From: Metaruminococcus_A sp003150405
GTDB lineage: Bacteria > Bacillota > Clostridia > Oscillospirales > Ruminococcaceae
Length of the DNA stretch: 64,000 nucleotides
Direction of reading: 5' to 3'
Assembly: GCA_902489745.1 (NCBI GenBank)
Contig: CABUBB010000001.1
Location: 295,963-359,962 of the forward strand
The notes beneath the pieces are model-generated. The model saw nothing but the letters and a program-made list of their open reading frames with translations, made no database searches and had not been told where the DNA came from. Numbering within the stretch: position 1 is the first letter of the stretch; each line of letters starts with the position of its first letter. Of this stretch, positions 44,136 to 53,069 are shown piece by piece. The position numbers and the translations under genes were made by a program.

Positions 44136-44948
44136 ATGAAAAACCTGTTGTTCAAATGTTGCTTTGACGGTCGGAACTACCACGGCTATCAGGTGCAGCA
44201 GAACGCCCTGACTGTTACTGAGGTGTTGCAGGACGCCATTGAAACCGTTACCGGCCGGCGAGACGGAATTGTGGGCTGTTCGCGCACCGACGCCGGCGTT
44301 CATGCAAACGAATATTTTTTTAATATGCGGACTGAGGGAAACATCCCGCCGGAGCGTTTTGTCCGCGCCTTAAACCGGGTGCTTCCACCTGATGTTGTAC
44401 TGCTTGGATGCCGGGAGGTGCCGTGGGGGTTCCATGCGCGTTACCACGCCGAGGGCAAGCAGTACTTGTATAAGCTCTACAACACCGAGTTCCGCAACCC
44501 TTTTTATGAAGGGCTTGCATATTACTACCACCGTCCGGTGGATGTTGTGCTGCTTAATCGCGCAGCCAAGTGCTTTCTTGGCACCCATGACTTTGCCGGG
44601 TTCAGCAACACCGGCTCTAAAATTCGCGATACCGTCCGCACCTTGTCCCAGTTTGATGTGGAACAGCACGGAGACATGATTTGTTTCACGGTGACAGGCA
44701 ACGGCTTTTTATACAATATGGTGCGTATCCTGGTGGGTACGCTGCTGCAGGTCAATGAGGGCAGGCTGCCGGAAAGCTCCCTTGATGAGGTGCTCGCGTC
44801 CTGTGACCGTCACCGCGCCGGTAAAACGGCGCCGCCGCAGGGGCTTTACCTGAATCGGGTGTTTTATCCGCCGTCTGTGTTTGAAGAAGAAAATGAAAGG
44901 CTTTTGTCTGGGAAATCGACTTTTGAAACGGATAAACGACGTGTTTAA
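44136..44948 (+). CDS. truA: tRNA pseudouridine synthase A
   Basis: A 270-residue enzyme forming pseudouridine at tRNA positions 38-40. The catalytic aspartate is D52 in CSRTDAGVHA; YHGYQVQQN and the late GNGFLYNMVRILVGTLL segment are family motifs. ATG 44136 is 10 bp after the ecfT stop; upstream in-frame codons lie inside ecfT. The ecfA1-ecfA2-ecfT-truA order is conserved in Firmicutes. Confidence 0.95.
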   Translation: MKNLLFKCCFDGRNYHGYQVQQNALTVTEVLQDAIETVTGRRDGIVGCSRTDAGVHANEYFFNMRTEGNIPPERFVRALNRVLPPDVVLLGCREVPWGFHARYHAEGKQYLYKLYNTEFRNPFYEGLAYYYHRPVDVVLLNRAAKCFLGTHDFAGFSNTGSKIRDTVRTLSQFDVEQHGDMICFTVTGNGFLYNMVRILVGTLLQVNEGRLPESSLDEVLASCDRHRAGKTAPPQGLYLNRVFYPPSVFEEENERLLSGKSTFETDKRRV

Positions 44949-45047
44949 GCCGTTTTGTTTTAGGTTAAGCTTTGCTTGCGGGATTTTTTGATAACTCCCC
45001 GTTCTTTACTATGGCGCTTTGGCGCACCAATCCCCTGTGAGGAGGTT

Positions 45048-46232
45048 TTGAAGATCGCACAGTCAACCAATAAAACGATTGATCCGGCAAACGACATTGA
45101 ATCCTATCGCAAAAAGAGGCGCAGAAAGTACCGGATCCGCAGAATTATTACGGTGTGTATTGCATTGGCGCTGATTGGCGGGATTGCCCTGTTTGCAATC
45201 CGGTTTGACGTCAGCGACATCAGCGAACTGCTCAGTCAGAATACAACGGTGCAGAATGGGTCTTCCGGGTACCCCCAGAAGCTGTTTGGGCGCACCTTGC
45301 AGTTTGAAACCAGCGGTTCCTTGCTGGCTTTGGCGTCTGACAGCCACCTCTATCTGTTCAACAGCGCAGGGGATACGGTGCTCAGTGACCAGCACAGCTA
45401 TGCGCGCCCCACCATGGCGGCGGCCAATAAACGGGTTCTGCTCTACGACCGCGGCGGCAACAGCTTTCGTGTGGACAACAGCTCCGGCGTTGTTTATGAG
45501 CGGGAAATGTCCAATGAGATTATCTGCGCCGCTTTAAACGCGGACGGCGCGGCCGCCGTTGCCGCTCACGAGGAGCGGTACTCCGGGTCGGTTTCGGTTT
45601 TTAACCTTCAGAACCAACAGGTGTTTAAGTGGTATTCGGCCGATTACCAGATCACCGGCCTAACGCTTGAGGGCAGCTGTCTGGCGGTTGCCTGTCTTGG
45701 CGCGCGGGATGGGGCGATCCTTTCTACCGTTTATCAGATGGATACCGGCGGGGGTTCGGAGCAGCAGGTAGTTTCGGTTGAATTTTCAGACATGATGGTG
45801 CTGTCGGTCCGTTACCTGAACAACGGTTCGCTTTGTGTCATTGGCGACACTAAAACCGTTCTGCTCTCGGCTTCGGGCGAGGTGATGGCAGAATACAGCT
45901 ATGGCAAAACCGTCAATGACTTTTGCGACGATACAGGGGACGTGACGGTTCTCTCGCTGGCCTCCTCTACCAATGCCGCTGAACAGGAAATTGTGGTGCT
46001 GGACCAGTCGGCCGCATTACTTGGCTCTGCTACAGTCAACCGGGAAATCAAATGGTTGGCGGCGGGAAACGGTTCTGTTTTTCTGCTTTGCAGCAATGAA
46101 ATATTGCAGTACGACCAACATATGAATTTGTTGAAGAGTATTGAGGTGCGCACTGACTCCAGTCAGGTATGCGTTGTTGGTTCCGATCTTTATGTGCTGG
46201 GGTTGGGAGAAATATCGAAACTTTCGTATTAA
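45048..46232 (+). CDS. DUF5711-like membrane-anchored beta-propeller protein
   Basis: A protein of about 394 residues: a short basic cytoplasmic N-terminus (KKRRRKYRIRR), one membrane helix (IITVCIALALIGGIALFAI) and a large extracytoplasmic part with repeated WD/propeller-like strands such as SGSLLALASDSHLYLFNSAGD. It resembles the DUF5711 family of Clostridia; the function is unknown to me. TTG 45048 is the only normal start codon; GAGGAGG lies very close, leaving the start uncertain. cvpA follows 30 bp later and clp after that. Confidence 0.65.
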   Translation: MKIAQSTNKTIDPANDIESYRKKRRRKYRIRRIITVCIALALIGGIALFAIRFDVSDISELLSQNTTVQNGSSGYPQKLFGRTLQFETSGSLLALASDSHLYLFNSAGDTVLSDQHSYARPTMAAANKRVLLYDRGGNSFRVDNSSGVVYEREMSNEIICAALNADGAAAVAAHEERYSGSVSVFNLQNQQVFKWYSADYQITGLTLEGSCLAVACLGARDGAILSTVYQMDTGGGSEQQVVSVEFSDMMVLSVRYLNNGSLCVIGDTKTVLLSASGEVMAEYSYGKTVNDFCDDTGDVTVLSLASSTNAAEQEIVVLDQSAALLGSATVNREIKWLAAGNGSVFLLCSNEILQYDQHMNLLKSIEVRTDSSQVCVVGSDLYVLGLGEISKLSY

Positions 46233-46262
46233 TATGGCTGACAGGAAATAAGGAGGCGTATT

Positions 46263-46991
46263 TTGGGCTGGATAATTGATTTGATAATGGTTTTACTGTT
46301 GATCCTGATTGTGTATGCGTCGTACCGAAAAGGCTTTCTGCGTTCCATCCTTTCGCTCGGCGGCTTTTTGCTGGCGACGGTGGTTTCATTTACCTTTGGC
46401 AAAATGCTTGCCGAAATGCTGTTCGATTCCATGGCCAAGCCCTGGCTTACCGCCTTGATTGACGAACAGATTGTGGCCGGGACCAATTATAATCTGGCAG
46501 TTGTAGTGGATAATATGTACCAGAATCTGCCGGGTTACCTCGCCGGGCCGCTTGAGATGCTGCTTGGTAGCAAGGAGCAGGTGCTTGCCAACCTGCAAAG
46601 CGCACTGGACGGCGGCTCTGCTGCCGGACTGACCGACGCCATTGTCGGTTTGCTGCGTCCAATGCTGGTCGCCCTGCTGAGCGTGCTGACGATTATCATT
46701 CTTTTCCTTATCTGCATGATTGTCATCCGCATTATTGACCGGCTGTTAATTCAGGTACGCCGTATTCCGGTCGTTGGAACCTTTGACGGGCTGCTGGGCG
46801 GCCTTGTTGGAATTGTAAAGGCGGTTATCTGGCTGGTCGTCCTGGTGTTCTTGGTCAAAGCGGTTATCCTGCTTTCGGCAGACGGCATTTCCTGGCTCAA
46901 CAGCGAGACGGTGGAATCCTCTTTCCTGTTCAAATATCTTTATCACGTTGATATTCCTCAGGTGTTTGAAGGACTGAGTTTGGGCGGATAA
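46263..46991 (+). CDS. CvpA family membrane protein
   Basis: A 242-residue protein with four hydrophobic segments; the N-terminus WIIDLIMVLLLILIVYASYRKGFLRSIL is the CvpA family pattern of a helix followed by the G-rich RKGF turn. E. coli CvpA is needed for colicin V production and bile tolerance; in Firmicutes the role is unclear. TTG 46263 follows AAGGAGG. It is probably cotranscribed with the DUF5711-like gene. Confidence 0.8.
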   Translation: MGWIIDLIMVLLLILIVYASYRKGFLRSILSLGGFLLATVVSFTFGKMLAEMLFDSMAKPWLTALIDEQIVAGTNYNLAVVVDNMYQNLPGYLAGPLEMLLGSKEQVLANLQSALDGGSAAGLTDAIVGLLRPMLVALLSVLTIIILFLICMIVIRIIDRLLIQVRRIPVVGTFDGLLGGLVGIVKAVIWLVVLVFLVKAVILLSADGISWLNSETVESSFLFKYLYHVDIPQVFEGLSLGG

Positions 46992-47190
46992 CACTTGTTC
47001 CCGGTTTGTTCTTCCTTCGTATGCAGCCTGATTTGTGACAGTTCTGTTTTTGTTCATAATTATTCCACAATATTGTGACATCTGGCTGATAGGATAAGCA
47101 CACACCCAATAACAATGCCGGTGTTTGCCGAATAGCTTTTGGATTTTGGTAAACGCATAAAATAAAGAGAAACAATTAAAGGAGAACAAT

Positions 47191-49473
47191 ATGGTTTGTA
47201 GCAGATGTAAAAAACGCATGGCTGTCGTTTTTATGTCGAGAATGGAAGGGAACGAAACCATCAACGAAGGGCTTTGTCTGCAATGCGCCAAGGAGCTCGG
47301 CATTCCGCAGGTCCAGCAGATGATGGACAGTATGGGCATTTCAGACGATGACTTGCAGATGATGAGTGACCAGATGATGGCACTCACCGACGAGGGGGAT
47401 TCCTTTGAAATGGGTGGTGCGGACACCATGCCGAATTTCCTGCAAAACCTGTTTGGCGGTAATGCCGCAGACAATGCGCAGGCTGCGCCGGAAGATGAGA
47501 CGGTAGCCGGCGATAAAAAGGAAAAACGCACATCCAAGAAAAAAGAGCCTGATAAAAAACGAAAGTTTCTAGCCAATTATTGCACTAACCTGACCGAGCG
47601 GGCACGCAGCGGCAAGCTCGACCGGATTATTGGCCGTGAGCAGGAAATTGCCCGCGTTGTGCAGATTTTGAGCCGACGCACCAAAAACAACCCCTGTCTG
47701 ATTGGCGAACCGGGTGTTGGCAAAACAGCTATTGCGGAGGGGATTGCCCAGAAGATCGCCTCGGGAGACGTGGCGTTCCGCCTGCTGGACAAGGAGCTTT
47801 ACCTGCTGGATATGACGGCGCTGGTTGCCGGGACGCAGTTCCGCGGCCAGTTTGAGAGTCGCGTCAAGGGTCTGATTGACGAGGTAAAGGATGCGGGGAA
47901 CATCATCCTGTTTATTGATGAAATCCACACCATTGTCGGCACCGGGGATTCTGAAGGCTCGATGAGCGCGGCGAACATCCTGAAACCGGCGCTTTCCCGC
48001 GGCGAAATTCAGGTTATCGGTGCGACAACCTTTAACGAGTACCGCAAGAATATCGAAAAAGATTCGGCGCTGGAACGCCGGTTCCAGCCGGTGATCATTA
48101 AGGAGCCGAGCATTGAGGATACCTATCAGGTTTTGCTTGGCGTCAAAGGCTATTATGAGAATTTCCACCACGTCAAGGTACCAGATCCTATTGTGCATCA
48201 GGCTGTGACCCTCTCAGAGCGGTACATCAACGATCGTTTTCTGCCGGACAAGGCCATTGACCTGCTGGATGAAGCCTGCGCCTGCGCATCACTTCGTACC
48301 CCGGAGCTGACCCAATTTGAGCAGCTATCCCGCCAGCATGCCGACTTGGCTAGGCAGGAAGAGGAAATGGAAAGCAATCCGGGGCAGGTGGATTACGAAA
48401 AGCTGGCGCAGGTCAAGTCAAAAGCCCTTGCGATCCGGGAGCAGCTCAATCAGCTGGAGCCGGCTGTTTCCAATGTGCAGGTTACGCTGGAGGATTTGGC
48501 AAAGGTCATTGAGCTTTGCACTGGTATTTCGGCCGCGAAAATCCAGGAGAGCGAATTTAAGAAAATTGGTTCGCTGGAGGCGGTTCTGCGCTCCAAAATT
48601 ATTGGGCAGGATGAAGCGGTCTCGCTGGTCTGTGCAGCGATTCGCCGTAACCGTGCCGGGATTTCCAAGCGCCGCCGCCCGGCCTCCTTCATCTTCGTCG
48701 GCCCAACCGGCGTTGGTAAAACTGAGTTGGTCAAGGTGCTGGCCTCTGAGCTGTTTGACGACGTTGACCCGCTGATTCGGCTGGATATGTCGGAATACAT
48801 GGAGAAGCACGCGGTTTCCCGTATGATTGGAGCGCCTCCGGGGTATGTTGGATACGACGAAGCTGGACAGCTCACCGAGAAGGTGCGCCGCAAGCCCTAT
48901 TCGGTTGTACTGTTTGATGAGATTGAGAAGGCGCACCCGGATGTGATGAACATTCTGCTGCAAATTTTGGATGAAGGCCGTATCACAGACGGACAGGGCA
49001 GGACGGTCAACTTTGAAAACACCGTCATTGTTATGACCTCGAACGCCGGCTCCAATGACAAGAGCGGCATTGTGGGCTTTAACAAGGGCCAGCAGGAAAT
49101 TGCCAAAGAAAAGGCGCTCAAAGCCCTTTCGGACATTCTGCGCCCAGAATTTCTTGGCCGTGTGGACGAAATTGTGGTGTTCAACCCGTTGGAAAAAGCG
49201 TCGCTGTTAAAGATTGCCGGCCTGATGCTGGATGAAATTAAGGAGCCGTTAAAGGAAAAAGGCATTGGCTTTGGCTACGATGAAAAGGCGGCTACATGGC
49301 TGGTGGAAAGCCTTGGTTCCAACAAGTTTGGCGCACGCGACCTGCGGACCAAAATCCGCAAAGAGGTGGAGGATAGAATTGCTGGGATTTTAGTGGACCA
49401 GTTTGACAATCCGCCTTCGATGATTGCACTGACCGAACGGGACGGCACGCTGATTTTTGACACAGTCTCGTAA
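47191..49473 (+). CDS. clpE: Clp-family AAA+ unfoldase with N-terminal zinc finger (ClpE-like)
   Basis: A 760-residue Hsp100 protein. An N-terminal Cys4 zinc finger (C3, C6, C29, C32) as in ClpE and McsA replaces the ClpC double-repeat N-domain. D1 has Walker A GEPGVGKTA, D2 has GPTGVGKTE and Walker B SVVLFDEIEKAHPDV. A short coiled middle domain lies at about 360-440. A ClpP-docking VGF loop occurs in D2 (KSGIVGFNKG). It would unfold substrates for ClpP. It is longer than B. subtilis ClpE (699). No CtsR box was seen upstream; the promoter is not clear. Confidence 0.88.
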   Translation: MVCSRCKKRMAVVFMSRMEGNETINEGLCLQCAKELGIPQVQQMMDSMGISDDDLQMMSDQMMALTDEGDSFEMGGADTMPNFLQNLFGGNAADNAQAAPEDETVAGDKKEKRTSKKKEPDKKRKFLANYCTNLTERARSGKLDRIIGREQEIARVVQILSRRTKNNPCLIGEPGVGKTAIAEGIAQKIASGDVAFRLLDKELYLLDMTALVAGTQFRGQFESRVKGLIDEVKDAGNIILFIDEIHTIVGTGDSEGSMSAANILKPALSRGEIQVIGATTFNEYRKNIEKDSALERRFQPVIIKEPSIEDTYQVLLGVKGYYENFHHVKVPDPIVHQAVTLSERYINDRFLPDKAIDLLDEACACASLRTPELTQFEQLSRQHADLARQEEEMESNPGQVDYEKLAQVKSKALAIREQLNQLEPAVSNVQVTLEDLAKVIELCTGISAAKIQESEFKKIGSLEAVLRSKIIGQDEAVSLVCAAIRRNRAGISKRRRPASFIFVGPTGVGKTELVKVLASELFDDVDPLIRLDMSEYMEKHAVSRMIGAPPGYVGYDEAGQLTEKVRRKPYSVVLFDEIEKAHPDVMNILLQILDEGRITDGQGRTVNFENTVIVMTSNAGSNDKSGIVGFNKGQQEIAKEKALKALSDILRPEFLGRVDEIVVFNPLEKASLLKIAGLMLDEIKEPLKEKGIGFGYDEKAATWLVESLGSNKFGARDLRTKIRKEVEDRIAGILVDQFDNPPSMIALTERDGTLIFDTVS

Positions 49474-49480
49474 AAAATGA

Positions 49481-49509
49481 TTGACAAAGTACGGATGTTT
49501 TGCTATAAT
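49481..49509 (+). promoter_or_regulatory. Consensus promoter of the tRNA cluster
   Basis: Perfect TTGACA (49481-49486), 17-bp spacer, perfect TATAAT (49504-49509), 35 bp before the first tRNA. Confidence 0.92.
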
Positions 49510-49544
49510 ATAATCCGTCGCAGCAAAGGCGACGGATTTGTTTT

Positions 49545-49618
49545 GCGGGTGTAGTTCAATGGTAGAATCCCAGCCTTCCAAGCTGGTTGTGTGGGTTCGA
49601 TTCCCATCACCCGCTCCA
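49545..49618 (+). tRNA. tRNA-Gly (anticodon TCC)
   Basis: A 74-nt cloverleaf with acceptor GCGGGTG/CACCCGC, anticodon loop CTTCCAA, T-loop GGTTCGATTCC and encoded CCA. Confidence 0.96.
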
Positions 49619-49637
49619 TGCCCAGACAGGGCGTTAT

Positions 49638-49714
<77 letters not shown>

Positions 49715-49720
49715 TATATG

Positions 49721-49797
49721 GTGGGTATAGCGCAGTTGGTTAGCGCGCCAGATTGTGGCTCTGGAGGCCGAGGGTTCGAATCCCTCTATCCACCCCA
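49721..49797 (+). tRNA. tRNA-His (anticodon GTG)
   Basis: Cloverleaf with anticodon loop TTGTGGC, acceptor GTGGGTA/TATCCAC, discriminator C and encoded CCA. The base at 49720 is G and pairs with the discriminator C, giving the G-1 identity element of tRNA-His. Confidence 0.95.
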
Positions 49798-49847
49798 AAT
49801 AGTGCCGGAGAAAGAGACGGGTTCTCTTTCTCCGTACTTATATCCCT

Positions 49848-49923
49848 TGGGGTATAGCCAAGCGGTAAGGCAGCGGACTTTGACTCCGTCATCCCGCTGG
49901 TTCGAATCCAGCTACCCCAACCA
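49848..49923 (+). tRNA. tRNA-Gln (anticodon TTG)
   Basis: A 76-nt cloverleaf with acceptor TGGGGTA/TACCCCA, anticodon loop CTTTGAC, T-loop GGTTCGAATCC and encoded CCA. Between His and Gln an inverted repeat GGAGAAAGAGA/TCTCTTTCTCC (about 49806-49833) may be a processing site. Confidence 0.95.
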
Positions 49924-49925
49924 CG

Positions 49926-49961
49926 TCGCCGCAAGCTGTATATCGCTTGCGGCGATTTTTA
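49926..49961 (+). terminator. Terminator of the tRNA cluster
   Basis: CGCCGCAAGC pairs with GCTTGCGGCG around an 8-base loop, followed by ATTTTTA, 3 bases after tRNA-Gln. Confidence 0.9.
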
Positions 49962-50093
49962 TAGGGGTATCGATATGCTCATTTCACTGCGCTTCTTCCG
50001 AAAAAGGCTGCGCTGCCCGCTTGCAAACAAGCTCGCGCTGTTTCGGCTTGCTGCAAGCCTTTTTCGGGTCACGAGGGTTCAATTTTTGTATGA
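49962..50093 (+). repeat. Imperfect inverted repeat downstream of the tRNA cluster
   Basis: GAAAAAGGCTGCGCTGCCCG (about 49999-50018) faces GCTTGCTGCAAGCCTTTTTC (about 50046-50065), with CTTGCAAACAAG in the loop. The element is GC-rich and non-coding; reading frames across it lack ribosome-binding sites. It looks like a dispersed intergenic repeat, but only one copy is in this window, so repeat status is unproven. Confidence 0.35.
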
Positions 50094-50346
50094 AAATGCT
50101 GGAGGTCATTTGTCTCACTCTCGAAAGCGGGATGCGTATTACTTGCCGAATCCACAACGAATCGGCGCAATAAGATTGTTCGCTTAACGGACACCGGTAT
50201 AGAATATGAAAAACAGATCATCTCGCTGGAAGCAAGTGCTGGAATTGGCTATGGCTTAGACATCGGTGGCAGATATTGCTGATTTGGTGCGTCTTACGGC
50301 ACTTTTTTCAAATTACATGAAAGAAAAACTTGCTAGGATAGCATAA
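50094..50346 (+). pseudogene. Remnant of a MarR-family regulator
   Basis: A frame open from 50094 reads LSKAGCVLLAESTTNRRNKI then VRLTDTGIEYEKQII, the end of the recognition helix, the wing and the next strand of a MarR winged helix. It stops at 50279-50281. A second frame nearby reads VADIADLVRLTALFSNYMKEKLARIA and stops at TAA 50344-50346, matching the C-terminal dimerisation helix. So the gene has lost its N-terminal half and carries a frameshift. It lies just before an MFS transporter, the usual neighbour of a MarR repressor. Confidence 0.7.
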
Positions 50347-50428
50347 AAGCAAATTATACTGGTGAAAAAGGATGGATATGTAAAACCTGCGGCAATGTCT
50401 ATAGTGCAATTATTGAAGGGGGAAAGAA

Positions 50429-51607
50429 ATGTATACGCTTTTGCTTGTGCTTATTTATGTAGCTTTTATCAGCCTGGGGCTTCCCGATTCACTTCTTGGT
50501 TCTGGGTGGCCTGTCATGTATAGTGATTTAGGCGTTCCTATTTCCTTCATGGGAATTGTTTCAATGATTATTTCGGGTGGAACCATTATATCCAGCCTTT
50601 TGTCTGACAGATTGACAAAAAAGTTTGGCACCCGAGTGGTAACCGTCGTCAGTGTTTTTCTTACGGCGATTGCATTGTTGGGCTTTTCCTTTTCCAATCA
50701 ATTCTGGATGCTCATTGTATTTGCAATTCCTTACGGCTTTGGCGCCGGGGCGATTGACGCCGCATTGAATAACTATATTGCTCTTCACTATACCTCAAGA
50801 CACATGAGTTGGCTCCACTGTTTTTGGGGCGTTGGAACAATAGTCAGCCCGTTTGTCATGAGTTATGCTTTGACCAATTCTACTTGGAATGTTGGCTACC
50901 GCATTGTGGGGTTTATCCAGATTGGTATCGGCCTGCTTCTCCTTATAACGCTGCCTGTTTGGAAGATCAATAAACAGCAGGTTGAAAACGGTGCCAGAAG
51001 CATTGGTTTGCTTGGAGCTTTGAAGATTAGAGGGGTTCCGTTCCTTTTAACCGGTTTTTTCGCTTATTGCGCTGCTGAAGCAACCACAATGTATTGGGCG
51101 AGCACCTACCTAGTTGAAGTTAAAGGGATAACCACAGACCTGGCTGCACGCTTTGCCTCTCTGTTTTACATAGGATTGACCGTTGGCAGGTTTCTCGGCG
51201 GATTTGTTATGAATAAACTTGGCGACCGAAAAATGATCCTTTTCGGCACCGGCATTTTATCCTGCGGGATTATAGCATTGCTGATTCCGACAGGAGAGTC
51301 GGTTGTGTCACTTGCCGGATTTATTCTGATCGGATTTGGCTGTGCGCCGATTTACCCCTGTATTATTCATTCTACACCCTATAATTTCGGTGCGGAAAAT
51401 TCCGGAGTGATTATCGGGATTCAAATGGCGAGCGCTTATGTCGGTTCAACCTTCATGCCGCCGTTGTTCGGATTTTTGGGGAACTGTATTGGCTTTGCCA
51501 TTCTACCTGTGTATCTCATCATTTTTGTCGTTTTGATGATCATCATGACCGAATGGACGTTCCGGCTCACGGGGCGAAAAAAGATGGCAGAAGAAACGAA
51601 TGAATAA
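50429..51607 (+). CDS. MFS transporter (FucP/sugar-type or drug)
   Basis: A 392-residue major facilitator with 12 predicted helices. Motif A of the first half is SDRLTKKFGTR and the mid-protein equivalent is NKLGDRKMI. YGFGAGAIDAALNNYIALHY resembles the GxGxGxxxxxxN(N) segment of fucose/sugar-proton symporters of the FHS group. GAAGGGGG precedes the ATG. A decayed MarR regulator lies directly upstream, and a Gfo/Idh oxidoreductase follows 111 bp downstream. The substrate, possibly a sugar, is not certain. Confidence 0.85.
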   Translation: MYTLLLVLIYVAFISLGLPDSLLGSGWPVMYSDLGVPISFMGIVSMIISGGTIISSLLSDRLTKKFGTRVVTVVSVFLTAIALLGFSFSNQFWMLIVFAIPYGFGAGAIDAALNNYIALHYTSRHMSWLHCFWGVGTIVSPFVMSYALTNSTWNVGYRIVGFIQIGIGLLLLITLPVWKINKQQVENGARSIGLLGALKIRGVPFLLTGFFAYCAAEATTMYWASTYLVEVKGITTDLAARFASLFYIGLTVGRFLGGFVMNKLGDRKMILFGTGILSCGIIALLIPTGESVVSLAGFILIGFGCAPIYPCIIHSTPYNFGAENSGVIIGIQMASAYVGSTFMPPLFGFLGNCIGFAILPVYLIIFVVLMIIMTEWTFRLTGRKKMAEETNE

Positions 51608-51718
51608 TGCTGCAACGGCATTATCGCATAGGGCGGTTGCGTCGTATCCCTATGCATTTTTCTTTCCAATATGGCAAACGCTTGAACTACAATAATCAAT
51701 GAGGAAAGGCTGACAAAT

Positions 51719-52663
51719 ATGATTCGGTTCGGAATTATGGGAGCGGGGAACATTGCGCGCAAGTTTGCTGACGCCGTTTCCAAGGTGGACAGAGCCGTTA
51801 TAGCGGCTGTCGCGAGCAAAAGTACAGAACGTGCGGAGAGCTTCGCACGGCAAAACAGCATCCCCAGCTTTTACGGAAGCTATGAGGAAATGCTGAAACG
51901 GGACGACATCGACGCAGTTTATATTGCAACTACCATGAACTATCATTATGAAAACATCCTCGAATGCCTGAAGTGGGATAAGCACGTCCTCTGTGAAAAG
52001 TGTATGGTGCTCAGCCACAGGGAGGCGGAGGAGGTTTTCGCTCTTGCGAAACAAAAAAGACTCTTCCTGATGGAATGTATGTGGGTTCGGTTCTTGCCCA
52101 AGGTACAGAAGGTTAAGCAATGGATCGCTGAAGGGCGAATCGGCAAGCTCAAGCTTGCACAGGGGAATCTCGGTTTTAACGCCTCGTTTGACCCGGATTC
52201 CCGAATGTATAGCCCGGCACTCGGCGGAGGGGCGCTTTACGATCTCGGCGTTTACCTGATTGAAGTGCTCAGCTACTTCACCGACCAGAAACTGACAGGG
52301 ATTGAACCAACCGTTATCCGTGCCGCAACGGGAGTGGATGAAACGGTCAACCTGAACCTGCGGTACGGTGATTACTTGGTCAACGCCCAGTGCTCGATTG
52401 CCACCAAACTTCCGGAAAACGGGTACCTGTATGGGGAGAATGGCTACATTGCCTTGGAGTACCTCCACCTTGGAAATACGGTCAAGCTCTATGACAAAGA
52501 CCGGAAGCTGGTGGAGGAATTTGACCAGGGGAATGCCAATGGCTTTATCTACCAGGTGGAGGAGGCTGTCAGCTGTATTGAAAACGGAAAACTGGAAAGC
52601 GAAGTTGCCTCTCATCAAATGACGCTGGATTGCTGCAAAATTTTCGATAAGTGTTTCGAATAA
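51719..52663 (+). CDS. Gfo/Idh/MocA-family oxidoreductase
   Basis: A 314-residue NAD(P)-dependent sugar oxidoreductase. N-terminal Rossmann motif GIMGAGNIARKFA and the catalytic EK motif appear as HVLCEKCMV (K after E), followed by LMECMWVRF and a histidine-free active site variant. GGGALYDLGVYLIEVL is the typical D-x-x-x-H region with V-Y in place of the usual H. The substrate is probably a sugar or inositol derivative. AGGAAAGG is the ribosome-binding site. It likely forms a transcription unit with the MFS transporter. Confidence 0.85.
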   Translation: MIRFGIMGAGNIARKFADAVSKVDRAVIAAVASKSTERAESFARQNSIPSFYGSYEEMLKRDDIDAVYIATTMNYHYENILECLKWDKHVLCEKCMVLSHREAEEVFALAKQKRLFLMECMWVRFLPKVQKVKQWIAEGRIGKLKLAQGNLGFNASFDPDSRMYSPALGGGALYDLGVYLIEVLSYFTDQKLTGIEPTVIRAATGVDETVNLNLRYGDYLVNAQCSIATKLPENGYLYGENGYIALEYLHLGNTVKLYDKDRKLVEEFDQGNANGFIYQVEEAVSCIENGKLESEVASHQMTLDCCKIFDKCFE

Positions 52664-53001
52664 TTTATTTACGGCAAATTTTATCAGGACGGCATGTCGT
52701 GCAGCGAAAGGTTTGGCAATAAAAAAATTTGCCCCGTTTGCTTGTATGTGTTTGCAGAGATGACGCTGTTTAATACGCAGGGAGCAGGCTGCTTCGCTTT
52801 TGGCCGCTTATAGACTGAAAAAATAGCGCAGTACGGCTGCAGTTTAGCGGATTCCGTCTACATGGGACTTCCAATGTGACATGTCGTTTTACAATGTTAT
52901 GGTGCTGCTGCTGAGGGATCGGACTGTGGGTTTCACTGCTTTGTGCCGTATGGAATTAAAAGAATCTTATTCCTTTGTAAGAGTTTTTTGTAACATAAAC
53001 A
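52664..53001 (+). other. Intergenic stretch without a recognised gene
   Basis: About 340 bp between convergent genes. A short frame (52694-52811) contains CPVC but has no ribosome-binding site. I see no gene, RNA family or mobile element. Confidence 0.35.
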
Positions 53002-53029
53002 AGCAGGCCTTGAATTTTCAACGCCTGCT
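53002..53029 (-). terminator. Terminator after the AraC regulator gene
   Basis: AGCAGGC (53002-53008) pairs with GCCTGCT (53023-53029); the inside, TTGAATTTTCAA, is also self-complementary. About 40 bp after the stop on the minus strand; the T run there is weak (CTTGTTT). Confidence 0.55.
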
Positions 53030-53069
53030 GTTTGATTTGTTATAAAAAAATGCAGATGGCAATGTCTGC

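Noticed and set aside
52694..52811. Short frame with a CPVC motif in the 52.7 kb gap
   Set aside because: No ribosome-binding site or promoter; the motif alone is not enough.
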